Numbered from the stretch's first letter, positions 1-9,899 are shown. The stretch: DNA of 64,000 nt from Modestobacter sp. VKM Ac-2984 (GCF_026967985.1 NZ_JAPVBJ010000008.1:62001-126000), one strand, 5' to 3'. The notes: generated from the letters alone by a model not told the origin. Made by a program: numbers and translations.

Positions 1-1
1 C

Positions 2-1087
2 CGTGCCGGCGTCGTGCCGGCGTGGGTGGTCGCCGCCAGCCCGGGGCTCCGCGCCTCGGCGGCCGGCCTGGCCGTGCCCGGCCAGTCGCGGGCCACCGTC
101 TCCGGCCTGGACCTGCGGCACGGCCCCGGGGGGTGGGTGGCGGTCGCGGACGACACGTCGACGCCCTCGGGCATCGGCCACGCGATCAGCGACCGGGTCA
201 GCGGCCGGGCCGCGCTGCCGGAGCTGCACGCCGCGGCGGAGGTCGCGGGGCTCACCGACCCGGGCGAGGCGGTGTCGCTGCTGCACGCCGCGCTGGCCGA
301 GGCCGCCCCGCCGGCCTGCACCGGGACCCCACAGCTGGCCCTGCTCTCCGAGGGGCCGCACAGCAGCAGCTGGTTCGAGCACCGGTTGCTGGCCGCGGCG
401 ATGGACGTCCCGATCGCCACACCGGACACCCTCTGGCCGGCTCGCGGTGGGGGAGTGGCGGTCCAGGTGGGCGGGCAGCGGCTGCGGGTCGACGTCCTCC
501 ACCGTCAGCTGGACGAGGCCGGGCTGGCCGCGCACCTCACCCCCAGCGGCGCGCCGCTGGACGCGCTGCTCGGCGCCGCGGTGCGGGCCGGGGAGCTGGC
601 GCTGGCGAACGTCCCCGGCAACGGCGTGGCCGACGGCGAGGCCACCTACCGGTACCTGCCGGAGCTGATCCGGTTCTACCTCGGCGAGGAGCCGGTGCTG
701 GACACCGTGCGCACCTGGCTGCTGGCCGACGACGCCGACCTCGCGGAGGTGCGCGACCGGCTGCACGAGCTGGTCGTGCGGCCGGTCGACGGGTACGGCG
801 GTTTCGGGGTGGTGGTCGGGCCACGCTGCTCGGCGGCCGAGCTCGCCGAGCTGCAGGCGGAGGTGGCGGCCACCCCGCACCGCTTCATCGCCCAGGAGCC
901 GGTCGACGGCTCCACGGTGCCCACCGTCGTCGACGGGGCGCTGGTGCCGCGGGCCGCCGGGCTGCGGGTGTTCACCGTCGCCGGTGCCACCACCCGGGCA
1001 CTGCCCGCGCCGTGGACCCGGATGGCCCTGGCCGACGGATCAGCCGTGCTGGACGGCAGCAGCAAGGACACCTGGCTGCTGCCCTGA
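2..1087 (+). CDS. Circularly permuted ATP-grasp protein, C-terminal part (5' end outside window)
   Basis: The frame is open from the left window edge, so the true start lies upstream and only about 361 codons are visible. The C-terminal part shows the hallmarks of the circularly permuted type 2 ATP-grasp family: RPVDGYGGFGVVVGP (the family usually has KPVDGYGG), IAQEPV and a terminal SSKDTWLLP. These proteins are predicted ATP-dependent carboxylate-amine ligases. The usual partner, an alpha-E domain protein encoded just downstream, is absent: the next gene is serC on the opposite strand. The lysine-to-arginine change before PVDGYGG and the short SSKDTW tail are mild departures. Substrate unknown. 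The family call is fairly secure. Confidence 0.75.
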   Translation, partial: RAGVVPAWVVAASPGLRASAAGLAVPGQSRATVSGLDLRHGPGGWVAVADDTSTPSGIGHAISDRVSGRAALPELHAAAEVAGLTDPGEAVSLLHAALAEAAPPACTGTPQLALLSEGPHSSSWFEHRLLAAAMDVPIATPDTLWPARGGGVAVQVGGQRLRVDVLHRQLDEAGLAAHLTPSGAPLDALLGAAVRAGELALANVPGNGVADGEATYRYLPELIRFYLGEEPVLDTVRTWLLADDADLAEVRDRLHELVVRPVDGYGGFGVVVGPRCSAAELAELQAEVAATPHRFIAQEPVDGSTVPTVVDGALVPRAAGLRVFTVAGATTRALPAPWTRMALADGSAVLDGSSKDTWLLP

Positions 1088-1094
1088 CGGACCT

Positions 1095-1132
1095 CGTCCT
1101 CCGCACCCTGGCGAGCCGGGGCGCGGAGGACG
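1095..1132. terminator. Hairpin between convergent ATP-grasp gene and serC
   Basis: Arms CGTCCTCCGC (1095-1104) and GCGGAGGACG (1123-1132) pair perfectly over 10 bp around an 18-nt loop. The hairpin lies in the 50-bp gap between convergent stop codons, a position expected for a bidirectional terminator. No U-tract follows. Confidence 0.5.
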
Positions 1133-1138
1133 GGGCCG

Positions 1139-2338
<1,200 letters not shown>

Positions 2339-3457
2339 CTACTCGCTGATCGTCTTGGTCTGGATGGTGTCCCAGCCCTTGACGGCCTCGGGCTTGCGCG
2401 GGTCGGGCCCGATGTAGCGGGCCGACGGGCGCACCAGCCGGCCGGTGTTCTTCTGCTCCAGGATGTGGGCACACCAGCCGGCCGTGCGCGCGCAGGTGAA
2501 CATCGAGGTGAACATGTGGCTGGGCACCTCCGCGAAGTCCAGCACGATGGCCGCCCAGAACTCGACGTTGGTCTCGATCGGCCGGTCGGGACGACGCTCG
2601 CGCAGCTCCTGCAGCGCCGCCTTCTCCAGGGCCAGGGCGGCCTCGAAGCGGGGTGCGCCGAGCTCCTCGGCGGCACGGCGCAGCACCCGGGCGCGGGGGT
2701 CCTCGGCGCGGTAGACGCGGTGCCCGAAGCCCATCAGCCGGTCGCCCTTGTCGAGCAGGTCCTTGACGTACCGCGTCGCGTCACCGGAGGCCTCGACGCC
2801 GTCCAGCATGTGCAGCACCCGGGAGGGGGCGCCACCGTGCAGCGGGCCGGACATCGCCCCGATCGCCCCGGACAGCGAGGCGGCGACGTCGGCGCCGGTG
2901 GAGGCGATGACCCGGGCGGTGAACGTGGAGGCGTTCATGCCGTGCTCGGCGGCCGAGGTCCAGTAGGCGTCCACGGCGGCGACGTGCCGCGGGTCGGGCT
3001 CGCCGCGCCAGCGGACCATGAACCGCTCGACGATGCTCGAGGCCTCGTCGACCCGCTTCTGCGGCACGGCCGGGATCCCGATGCCGCGGGCGGACTGCGC
3101 CACGTAGGACAGCGCCATGACCGCGGCGCGGGCCAGCTCGTCGCGGGCCTCCTCGGCGGAGATGTCCAGCAGCGGGCGGTAGCCCCAGATCGGGGTCAGC
3201 ATCGCCAGCGCGGCCTGCACGTCGACCCGGACGTCGCCGGTGTGCACCGGGATCGGGAAGGGCTCGGCCGGGGGCAGGCCGGGGCCGAACTCCCCGTCGA
3301 CCAGCAGCGCCCAGACGTTGCCGAAGGTGACCTTCCCGACCAGGTCCTCGATGTCGACGCCGCGGTAGCGCAGCGCCCCACCGTCCTTGTCCGGCTCCGC
3401 GATGGTGGTCTCGAAGGCGATGACGCCCTCCAGGCCCGGTACGAAGTCGTCGGCCAT
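2339..3457 (-). CDS. citA: Citrate synthase 2
   Basis: 372-aa citrate synthase resembling the short mycobacterial CitA. It condenses acetyl-CoA and oxaloacetate to citrate at the entry of the TCA cycle. Active-site histidines appear in EHGMNAS (172), GPLHGGA (207) and GFGHRVYRAEDPR (246). The later NVEFWAAIVLDFAEVP carries Glu where many citrate synthases have Asp; I believe this Glu is normal for the CitA subgroup. The start at 3457 (ATG) is supported by GAGGAG about 8 nt upstream on the minus strand. It is divergent from pdxH across a 143-bp promoter region and precedes serC. Confidence 0.93.
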   Translation of the reverse strand: MADDFVPGLEGVIAFETTIAEPDKDGGALRYRGVDIEDLVGKVTFGNVWALLVDGEFGPGLPPAEPFPIPVHTGDVRVDVQAALAMLTPIWGYRPLLDISAEEARDELARAAVMALSYVAQSARGIGIPAVPQKRVDEASSIVERFMVRWRGEPDPRHVAAVDAYWTSAAEHGMNASTFTARVIASTGADVAASLSGAIGAMSGPLHGGAPSRVLHMLDGVEASGDATRYVKDLLDKGDRLMGFGHRVYRAEDPRARVLRRAAEELGAPRFEAALALEKAALQELRERRPDRPIETNVEFWAAIVLDFAEVPSHMFTSMFTCARTAGWCAHILEQKNTGRLVRPSARYIGPDPRKPEAVKGWDTIQTKTISE

Positions 3458-3600
3458 CTCGCATGCTCCTCTGCGCGCGGGTGGGGACGGACGCTGGTCA
3501 GCGCACGACGAGCCTCAACTTAGGGGCTGGCCGACCCCGGGGTGCACCCCGGCTCCCGGCCAGCGGGCGGTGCGCGCTGCAACGGTGACAGCATGGGCCG

Positions 3601-4248
3601 GTGGCCGACCTGATCCGCATGCGCAGGGACTACGACGACGGCGGCTTCGGCGAGGAGGGGCTCGCAGCCACCTGGGTCGAGCAGTTCGACCGCTGGTTCG
3701 CCGACGCCGTCACCGCCGAGCTGCCCGAGCCCAACGCCATGGTGGTGGCCACCGCGGACGCCGACGGCATGCCCGACGCCCGCGTCGTGCTGATGAAGGG
3801 CTACGACGTCGACGGGTTCGTCTTCGGCACCAACTACGCCTCGGCCAAGGCCGCCCAGCTCGCTGTCAACCCCCGGGCGGCGCTGGTCTTCCCCTGGCAC
3901 GCCCAGCAGCGGCAGGTCCGGGTCTCCGGTGCCGTCGAACGGATCGGGCCGACGGCCTCGGACCTGCTCTGGGACCCGCGGCCCCGCGGCTCGCAGCTGG
4001 CCGCCGCCGCCTCGATCCAGTCGACGGTGGTGGAGTCCCGCGACCTGCTGCGGACCCGGGTGGCCGAGCTGGACGCCCAGACCCCGCCCGGGCAGCTGCC
4101 GCGCCCGGAGAACTGGGGCGGCTACCGGGTGCTGCCCGAGCGGGTGGAGTTCTGGCAGGGCGGCCATGACCGCCTGCACGACCGGCTGGTGTTCGTGCGC
4201 GATGACGAGGAAGGCGGCGGCTGGTTCGTGCAGCGCCTCGCCCCGTGA
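3601..4248 (+). CDS. pdxH: Pyridoxamine 5'-phosphate oxidase PdxH
   Basis: 215-aa FMN-dependent oxidase that makes pyridoxal 5'-phosphate from PNP or PMP. It begins MADLIRMRRDYDDGGF and carries PDARVVLMKGYD, PRGSQLAAAASIQS and the C-terminal EFWQGGHDRLHDRL motif, all usual for PdxH. The GTG at 3601 is the start, because the only nearby ATG (3593) runs into a stop within seven codons. It is divergent from citA-serC, and SerC uses its product. Its stop overlaps the GTG of the downstream MFS gene (GTGA), suggesting coupling. Confidence 0.92.
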   Translation: MADLIRMRRDYDDGGFGEEGLAATWVEQFDRWFADAVTAELPEPNAMVVATADADGMPDARVVLMKGYDVDGFVFGTNYASAKAAQLAVNPRAALVFPWHAQQRQVRVSGAVERIGPTASDLLWDPRPRGSQLAAAASIQSTVVESRDLLRTRVAELDAQTPPGQLPRPENWGGYRVLPERVEFWQGGHDRLHDRLVFVRDDEEGGGWFVQRLAP

Positions 4249-5660
4249 CGGACCCGAACCACCCAGACCACCAAAATGGCCATTTTGGTGGTGGCGTGGA
4301 GCCGGTGGATCCGGTCGAGGGCGGACTGTCGGTGGAGCAGCCGCAGCCGGTGACCCGTCGGCGCGGCTGGGCGCTGGACACCACGCCGCTGCGCAACCGC
4401 GCCTACCGCCGGGTCTTCGGCGGCGTCGCGGTCACGATGCTCGGCCAGCAGATGACGCTGGTCGCCGTCCCGTACCAGGTCTACGAGCTGACCGGCTCCT
4501 CGCTGATGGTCGGGCTCACCTCGGTGGTCGCGCTGGTGCCGCTGGTCGTGTTCGGACTGCTCGGCGGGGCGATCGCCGACGCCATGGACCGCCGCGTGCT
4601 GATGCTGATCAGCTCGACGGGTGCCGCGGTCACCAGTGCGCTGCTGGCCGTGCAGGCGCTGCTGCCCGGGGACGGGCACATCAGCGTGCTGTGGCTGCTG
4701 GCCGCCGCCGTCTCCGCGTTCGCCGCGGTCAACCAGCCGGCGCGCAGTGCGGTGATCCCGGCGCTGGTCGGGCCGGAGCAGGTCGCCGCGGCCAACGCAC
4801 TGGCGATGACGGTGCGCCAGGCGGGCGTGGTCGTCGGGCCGCTGCTGGCCGGTCTGCTGATCGGCCTGGGCGACCTCTCGATCGTCTACACGATCGACGC
4901 GATCGGCTTCGTCGCCGCCGTCCTGCTGCTGCGCGGGCTGCCGCCGCTGCCGCCGGAGGGCGTCTCCGGCCCGCTGCGGCTCGGCGCAGCCGTGCGCGGG
5001 GTGGGGGAGGGCTTCGCCTTCCTGCGCACCCAGCCGGTGCTGCTGATGACCTTCGTCGTCGACCTCATCGCGATGCTGTTCGCCTGGCCGCAGGCGGTCT
5101 TCCCCGAGCTGTCCCAGACGGTCTACCGCGGCGACGCGAACAGTCTGGGCTGGCTGTTCGCCGGGGTGTCGATCGGCTCGCTGCTGATGGGGCTGACCTC
5201 CGGCTGGGTGAGCCGGGTCGACCGGCAGGGTGCCGTCGTGCTGGCCGCCATCGCCGTGTGGGGCGTGGCGATCATCGGGTTCGGACTCGCCTCGACGCTC
5301 TGGCTGGCGGTGCTCTGCCTCGCCGTCGCCGGCGCCGGCGACATGGTCAGCGCGGTGCTGCGCTCGGCGATGCTGCAGACGGCGGCACCGGACGAGATGC
5401 GCGGCCGGATGCAGGGCGTGTTCATCGTGGTCGTGGCCGGCGGGCCGCGGCTGGGCGACCTGCGCGCCGGCCTGATGGCCAGCAGCGTCGGGGTCACCGC
5501 GGCGATGGTCTCCGGCGGGGTGGTGATCGTGGTCGCCATGGCGGTCGTGGCCGTCGCGGTCCCGTCGTTCTGGCTGTTCCGGGCGTCCCGGGCCGACGAG
5601 GTGGCCCGGGCCGCCCGCCGCCGGCTGGCCGAGGAGCACGCCGCGCCGCCGGAGGGGTGA
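4245..5660 (+). CDS. MFS transporter, EntS/DHA3-type exporter
   Basis: 471-aa integral membrane protein with about 11-12 hydrophobic helices. TPLRNRAYRRVFGG, then TMLGQQMTLVAVPYQVYELTGSS and the inter-helix loop GAIADAMDRR are typical of the DHA3 family that includes the enterobactin exporter EntS and macrolide exporters. Substrate cannot be read from sequence. The GTG at 4245 overlaps the pdxH stop. The first ~45 residues are hydrophilic and contain a perfect DNA palindrome at 4267-4292, so a later GTG may be the real start. Confidence 0.82.
   Translation: MTDPNHPDHQNGHFGGGVEPVDPVEGGLSVEQPQPVTRRRGWALDTTPLRNRAYRRVFGGVAVTMLGQQMTLVAVPYQVYELTGSSLMVGLTSVVALVPLVVFGLLGGAIADAMDRRVLMLISSTGAAVTSALLAVQALLPGDGHISVLWLLAAAVSAFAAVNQPARSAVIPALVGPEQVAAANALAMTVRQAGVVVGPLLAGLLIGLGDLSIVYTIDAIGFVAAVLLLRGLPPLPPEGVSGPLRLGAAVRGVGEGFAFLRTQPVLLMTFVVDLIAMLFAWPQAVFPELSQTVYRGDANSLGWLFAGVSIGSLLMGLTSGWVSRVDRQGAVVLAAIAVWGVAIIGFGLASTLWLAVLCLAVAGAGDMVSAVLRSAMLQTAAPDEMRGRMQGVFIVVVAGGPRLGDLRAGLMASSVGVTAAMVSGGVVIVVAMAVVAVAVPSFWLFRASRADEVARAARRRLAEEHAAPPEG
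4267..4292. repeat. Perfect 26-bp palindrome, family A copy 1
   Basis: A perfect dyad with zero-length loop centred on AAAATGGCCATTTT. The half-site is ACCACCAAAATGG (4267-4279), mirrored at 4280-4292. It is conspicuously A/T-rich here and sits at the pdxH-MFS junction. A second perfect dyad with the same AAATGGCCATTT core lies at 59013-59036 in another gene junction. It could be a protein-binding dyad, a cruciform-forming repeat or an attenuator. The sequence does not decide. Confidence 0.8.
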
Positions 5661-5688
5661 GCCGCCGGCGGGCGGGTAGGTGCCGGGC

Positions 5689-6870
5689 ATGGCGCTCCCG
5701 CGGGTCCTCGTCCTCGTCCTCGCCGGTGGGAAGGGCAGCCGGCTGGAGCTGCTGACCGAGACCCGGGCCAAGCCCGCCGTCCCGTTCGCCGGCGTCTACC
5801 GGCTCATCGACTTCCCGCTGTCCAACTGCGAGCACTCCCAGATCCCCGACGTGTGGGTGTCCGAGCAGTACCAGCCGCAGTCGGTGAACGAGCACCTGGC
5901 CGGCGGCCGCCCGTGGGACCTGGACCGCACCACCGGCGGGCTGCTGATGCTGCCGCCGTTCCAGGGCAGCGAGCGCGGCGGCTTCACCATGGGCACCGCC
6001 GACGGGCTCTGGCGGCAGGCCGAGCTCATCCGGCAGTTCGGCGCCGACGCCCTCGTGGTGGTCAGCTCCGACGCCGTCTACAAGCTCGACTACCGCGCCG
6101 TCGTCGACGCCCACCTGGGCTCCGGCGCGGAGGTCACGATGGTGACCACCGAGGTCGAGCCGGACGACGCCGCCCGGTACGGCATCGTCCGGACCGCGGA
6201 CGACGGGAAGGTCACCGACTACGCCTACAAGCCCGACGAGCCGGCGACGACGACCGCCACCAACGAGGTCTTCGTGTTCTCCCCGGAGGAGACCCTCGAC
6301 CGGCTCGAGGCGATCCAGGACCAGGTGGGCGAGGACGGCCTGGAGGACCTGGGCACCCACCTGCTGCCGGCGCAGACGAAGGACGGCCTGGCCCGGGCGT
6401 ACCCACTGGACGGCTACTGGCGGGACGTCGGCACGGTCGAGTCCTACTGGGAGGCGCACCGGGAGTTCCGCTGCGAGGAGCCGCCGATCGACCTGGACGA
6501 GGCGAGCTGGCCGATCCACACCCGCGGCGGCCGGCACAGCGCCGCGCGACTGCTGCGCGGGGCGGTGGTCGAGGACACCCTGGTCTCCGGGGGCACCCGG
6601 GTGGCCGGGGAGGTCCGCGGCTCGGTGCTGTCGCCCGGGGTGATCGTCGAGGCGGGGGCGACCGTCATCGACTCGGTGCTGCTGCCGGGCGCCCGGGTGC
6701 GCGCCGGGGCCACCGTCACCCGCACCGTCCTGGACGACGGGGTGACGGTGGGGGAGCGGGCCACGGTCGGCGGGGACGGCGCGATCACCCTGGTCGGCCG
6801 GCGGGCGACGGTCGAGGCCGGGACCGAGCTCTCCGCCGGGGCCCGCCACCCCGAGCCCGAGGAGGACTGA
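5689..6870 (+). CDS. glgC: Glucose-1-phosphate adenylyltransferase (GlgC family)
   Basis: About 393-aa sugar-nucleotidyltransferase. VLVLVLAGGKGSRLELLTET is the nucleotide-binding loop. KPAVPFAGVYRLIDFPLSNC is the GlgC signature, and SDAVYKLDY and YWRDVGTVESYWEAH are further conserved blocks. A C-terminal left-handed beta-helix of hexapeptide-like repeats (VAGEVRGSVLSPGVIVEAGA) fits the family. It makes ADP-glucose for glycogen or maltodextrin synthesis. The ATG at 5689 is preferred over an upstream GTG (5680) because it gives the usual start next to the first strand. No other glycogen gene is adjacent. Confidence 0.88.
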   Translation: MALPRVLVLVLAGGKGSRLELLTETRAKPAVPFAGVYRLIDFPLSNCEHSQIPDVWVSEQYQPQSVNEHLAGGRPWDLDRTTGGLLMLPPFQGSERGGFTMGTADGLWRQAELIRQFGADALVVVSSDAVYKLDYRAVVDAHLGSGAEVTMVTTEVEPDDAARYGIVRTADDGKVTDYAYKPDEPATTTATNEVFVFSPEETLDRLEAIQDQVGEDGLEDLGTHLLPAQTKDGLARAYPLDGYWRDVGTVESYWEAHREFRCEEPPIDLDEASWPIHTRGGRHSAARLLRGAVVEDTLVSGGTRVAGEVRGSVLSPGVIVEAGATVIDSVLLPGARVRAGATVTRTVLDDGVTVGERATVGGDGAITLVGRRATVEAGTELSAGARHPEPEED

Positions 6871-6877
6871 CACCCGG

Positions 6878-6903
6878 GGGGCCAAGATCGCGACTCTGGC
6901 CCC
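6878..6903. repeat. Palindromic element family B copy 1 (glgC/udgX junction)
   Basis: 26-bp imperfect dyad with GGGGCC and GGCCCC ends and a central TCGCGA, seven bases past the glgC stop and ending nine bases before the udgX stop. The position between convergent genes suits a bidirectional terminator. There is no U-tract. Related copies occur at 17605-17638, 35408-35433 and 35449-35474. Confidence 0.75.
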
Positions 6904-6912
6904 GCTCGGATG

Positions 6913-7596
6913 TCAGGCGAGGGCGTGGGCGACGGTCCGGAGGTCGGTCACGAGGGCGTCGTAGGCGGCGGCCCGGGCGTCGTCCGGCGTCCGGAGCACG
7001 GCCGAGGGGTGCGTCGTGGCGAGCACCCAGGTCTGGTGCGGGGTGTCCTCGTCCTGGTCGGCGTCGGGGAGCGCCGCCTCCGCAGCGCGGACGCCCGGTG
7101 GGGTCCACGGGAGCAGTTGGCCGTGCTCGCGGGTGATCCGGAACGACGGTGAGATCAGCGCCTTGGCCGCCACCGCGCCCAGGCAGACCACCACCTCCGG
7201 CTGGAGGACGGCGAACTCCGCCTCCAGCCACGGGCGGCAGGCCATCAGGTGCTCGGCCCCCGGGGACTGGTGGATCCGGCGCTTGGGGGTCGGCTTGAAC
7301 CGGAAGTGCTTCACCGCGTTCGTCACGTAGGCGTCGCGCCGGTCGATGCCGGCATCGGTCAGCGCCCGGTCCAGCAGCTTCCCGGCCGGGCCGACGAACG
7401 GCTCGCCGGTGCGGTCCTCCTGGTCGCCGGGCTGCTCGCCGACGAAGACGACCCGCGCCGTCTCCGGGCCCTCGCCGAAGACCGTCTGGGTGGCCGGCTC
7501 ACCGAGCTCGCACGCCCGGCAGCCGGCCGCCGCTTCCCGCAGCCCGGCCAGGCCCACGCCGCTGGGCACCGGGGCGGGGTGGTTGCGTTCGCTCAT
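6913..7596 (-). CDS. udgX: UdgX-type uracil-DNA glycosylase
   Basis: 227-aa uracil-DNA glycosylase of the Fe-S superfamily. Motif A reads GEQPGDQED (residues 53-61). The R-loop reads KRRIH (105-109), followed later by the motif-B segment THPSAVLRTP. GCRACE near the N-terminus supplies two cysteines for the cluster. KRRIH is diagnostic of UdgX, whose histidine becomes covalently attached to the abasic site after uracil removal. With the ATG at 7596 as start, the histidine is residue 109, the number reported for M. smegmatis UdgX, which favours this start over an upstream one at 7626. Convergent with glgC. Confidence 0.92.
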   Translation of the reverse strand: MSERNHPAPVPSGVGLAGLREAAAGCRACELGEPATQTVFGEGPETARVVFVGEQPGDQEDRTGEPFVGPAGKLLDRALTDAGIDRRDAYVTNAVKHFRFKPTPKRRIHQSPGAEHLMACRPWLEAEFAVLQPEVVVCLGAVAAKALISPSFRITREHGQLLPWTPPGVRAAEAALPDADQDEDTPHQTWVLATTHPSAVLRTPDDARAAAYDALVTDLRTVAHALA

Positions 7597-7646
7597 GGGT
7601 CGATGACACCCGACCGGGGGCGCCACCGCAGCCCGAGATCAGCTGT

Positions 7647-7669
7647 TCACTTGACGATCTGGAAAGTGA
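7647..7669. promoter_or_regulatory. Inverted repeat upstream of ABC export operon
   Basis: TCACTT and AAGTGA arms lie 11 bp apart between udgX and the ABC operon, about 70-90 bp before the ABC start. A TTGACG (7651-7656) overlaps it. This is the geometry of a regulator operator on a promoter, but no convincing -10 element was found, so the call is tentative. Confidence 0.25.
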
Positions 7670-7736
7670 TGCGCCAGGCTCCCACTCGTTGCGGATGGCA
7701 AGTGGCTGCCCGCACACGACGGACACCGGAGGAGCA

Positions 7737-8645
7737 GTGCTCGAGTTCGACGGCCTGTACAAGGCCTACGGCAGCAACCAGGTGCTCGAGGGGGTGACCT
7801 TCACCGTGGCCCCGGGCCAGATGTTCGGCTTCTGCGGGTCCAACGGGGCGGGGAAGACCACCACGATGCGGATCGCCATGGGGCTCGCGCGCGCCGACGC
7901 CGGGGAGGTCCGCTGGTCGGGCCGGCCGGTCGACGAGATCGTCCGTCGCCGGATCGGCTACATGCCCGAGGAGCGGGGCCTCTACCCGAAGATGAAGGTC
8001 GGTGAGCAGCTGAGCTACTTCGCCCGGCTGCACGGTCTGGACGCCCGCGCCGCCGGTCGCGCCGCCGAGCACTGGGCCGAGCGGCTCGGTCTGGGGGAGC
8101 GGCGCGGCGACCGGGTGGAGAAGCTGTCGCTGGGCAACCAGCAGCGCGTGCAGCTGGCCGCGGCCCTGGTCAGCGAGCCCGACGTGCTGATCCTCGACGA
8201 GCCGTTCTCCGGGCTGGACCCGGTGGGCGTCGACTCGCTGGCCGAGGCGCTGCTCGAGCAGTGCCGGCGCGGGGTGCCCGTCGTCTTCTCCAGTCACCAG
8301 CTGGACCTGGTGGAGCGGCTGTGCGACGCGGTCGGCATCCTCGCCCGCGGCAAGATCGTCGCCAGCGGCACGGTCGACGAGCTGCGTTCCGCGGCCGCCG
8401 GCCGGCAGCTGCGCGTCGTCGCCCCGGACGCGCCGGCCGGCTGGGCCGCTGCCGTCCCCGGCGTGCGGGTGGTCTCCGAGCAGCGCGGCGACACCGTGCT
8501 GGAGCTCGCCCCCGGCGCCGACGACCAGCAGGTGCTCGCCGCCGCCCTGGCCACCGGCCGGGTCGCCCACTTCGCCTGGCGGGAGCCGACCCTGGTCGAG
8601 CTCTTCCGGCACGCCGTCACCGACACCCGGGAGGTGGCGGCATGA
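7737..8645 (+). CDS. ABC transporter ATP-binding protein (NatA-like)
   Basis: 302-aa ATPase. The Walker A is GSNGAGKTTT, the signature is LSLGNQQR and the Walker B is VLILDEPFSGLDP, followed by the switch SSHQLDLVERL. A C-terminal domain of about 80 aa is typical of the NatA/DrrA group of drug or sodium exporters. The GTG at 7737 is chosen because GGAGGAG precedes it at ideal spacing (7728-7734). An upstream in-frame ATG would add 16 unlikely residues. The stop overlaps the permease start (ATGA at 8642). Substrate unknown. Confidence 0.9.
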   Translation: MLEFDGLYKAYGSNQVLEGVTFTVAPGQMFGFCGSNGAGKTTTMRIAMGLARADAGEVRWSGRPVDEIVRRRIGYMPEERGLYPKMKVGEQLSYFARLHGLDARAAGRAAEHWAERLGLGERRGDRVEKLSLGNQQRVQLAAALVSEPDVLILDEPFSGLDPVGVDSLAEALLEQCRRGVPVVFSSHQLDLVERLCDAVGILARGKIVASGTVDELRSAAAGRQLRVVAPDAPAGWAAAVPGVRVVSEQRGDTVLELAPGADDQQVLAAALATGRVAHFAWREPTLVELFRHAVTDTREVAA

Positions 8646-9844
8646 CCGCCCCCGCGTCCAGCGACATCACGCCGCACAGCCCGGCCCAGCTGGTCCGGCT
8701 GGTGGCCGGCCGGGAGATCTCCACCCGGATCCGGGACAAGGGCTTCCTGATCAGCTCCGCGGTGCTGATCCTGCTGATCGTCGGCCTGATGGTCTTCCAG
8801 GTGCTCATCGGCGGCGGGGAGTCGACCAGCCGGATCGGCCTGGTCGGCGGCGACCAGGCCGTCGAGCAGGTGCTGCAGCAGCAGGGCCAGGCGCTGGACA
8901 CCGAGGTGACGGTCGTCCAGCTGGCCGACGAGGACGCCGCCCGCACCGCCGTGGCGGAGGAGGACGTCGACGCCGCGCTGCTGGACCCGACCGGCAGCCG
9001 CCCCGAGCTCCTGGTGCAGACCGCGGGCGGGAGCGCCGAGGACCTCGTGCAGAGCGCCCTGGCAGCCCTCTCGGTGGCCGACCAGCTCAGCGAGGCCGGG
9101 GTGCAGCTCGACCCCGCCCCGGAGGTCGACGTCGTCGCCCTGGAGGGCGCCGAGGACGACCGCTCGCAGGCCACGATCGTCGCCCTGCTCGGGGTGGGGC
9201 TGCTGTACTTCCTCTTCATCCTCTTCGGGCAGTTCGTCGCGCAGGGCGTCGTCGAGGAGAAGTCGAGCCGGGTGGTCGAGCTGCTCCTGGCCACCATGCG
9301 CCCGTGGCAGCTGCTCGCCGGGAAGATCATCGGCCTGGGGGCGCTCGGGCTGCTGCAGACCGCGGTGATCGCCGTGGTCGGGGTCGCCGGGGCGCTCGCC
9401 TTCGACGTCATCGACCTGCCGGGGCAGCTGATCGGCACCGTGCTCAACGTGCTGGCCTGGTTCGTGATCGGCTACGCCTTCTACGCCGCGGTGTTCGCCG
9501 TGGCCGCCTCGCTGGTCAGCCGGCAGGAGGACCTGGGCAGCGTGCTGACGCCGACGACCATCCTGCTGGTGGTCGGGTTCGTCATCGCCCTGCAGGCCGC
9601 CCAGGACCCGGGCAGCACGATGGCCACGGTGACCTCCTACGTCCCGGGCCTGTCCCCGATGGTGATGCCGGTGCGGCAGGCCGCGGGCGAGGCCGCGTGG
9701 TGGGAGGTCGGGCTCGCCGTCCTGCTGATGGTCCTGGCGATCGCCGTCATCGTCCGGATCGGTGGGCGGATCTACGCCGGTGCACTGCTCCGCACCGGTG
9801 GCCGGCTGAAGCTGCGCGAGGCCCTGGCCGCCGAGAAGGCCTGA
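8642..9844 (+). CDS. ABC transporter permease (NatB/ABC-2 type)
   Basis: 400-aa permease with one N-terminal membrane helix (KGFLISSAVLILLIVGLMVF), a ~150-aa extracytoplasmic domain and then about five helices, the ABC2_membrane_3 layout of NatB. The motif FVAQGVVEEKSSRVVELLLATMRPWQLLAGK is characteristic. It is translated from an ATG overlapping the stop of the ATPase gene, and the two form one exporter. Ends at a hairpin shared with the convergent SMP-30 gene. Confidence 0.88.
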   Translation: MTAPASSDITPHSPAQLVRLVAGREISTRIRDKGFLISSAVLILLIVGLMVFQVLIGGGESTSRIGLVGGDQAVEQVLQQQGQALDTEVTVVQLADEDAARTAVAEEDVDAALLDPTGSRPELLVQTAGGSAEDLVQSALAALSVADQLSEAGVQLDPAPEVDVVALEGAEDDRSQATIVALLGVGLLYFLFILFGQFVAQGVVEEKSSRVVELLLATMRPWQLLAGKIIGLGALGLLQTAVIAVVGVAGALAFDVIDLPGQLIGTVLNVLAWFVIGYAFYAAVFAVAASLVSRQEDLGSVLTPTTILLVVGFVIALQAAQDPGSTMATVTSYVPGLSPMVMPVRQAAGEAAWWEVGLAVLLMVLAIAVIVRIGGRIYAGALLRTGGRLKLREALAAEKA

Positions 9845-9855
9845 CGCCGCTGTCC

Positions 9856-9884
9856 GCCCCGGGTCAGCTCACCCGACCCGGGGC
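9856..9884. terminator. Bidirectional hairpin terminator
   Basis: GCCCCGGGTC (9856-9865) pairs with GACCCGGGGC (9875-9884) over a 9-nt loop, with further imperfect pairing outside (GTCC/GGGAC). It lies between convergent stops at 9844 and 9900. Confidence 0.6.
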
Positions 9885-9899
9885 GGGACGGCGGGGCGG

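Noticed and set aside
4122-5771. 549-codon minus-strand frame opposite the MFS gene
   Set aside because: Low-complexity His/Asp/Arg-rich translation with no motif. The MFS protein in the other strand is convincing.
6876-6903. Classical Rho-independent terminator with U-tract
   Set aside because: The hairpin is strong but no T-run follows in either direction, and related sequence elsewhere suggests a repeat family. Called repeat instead.
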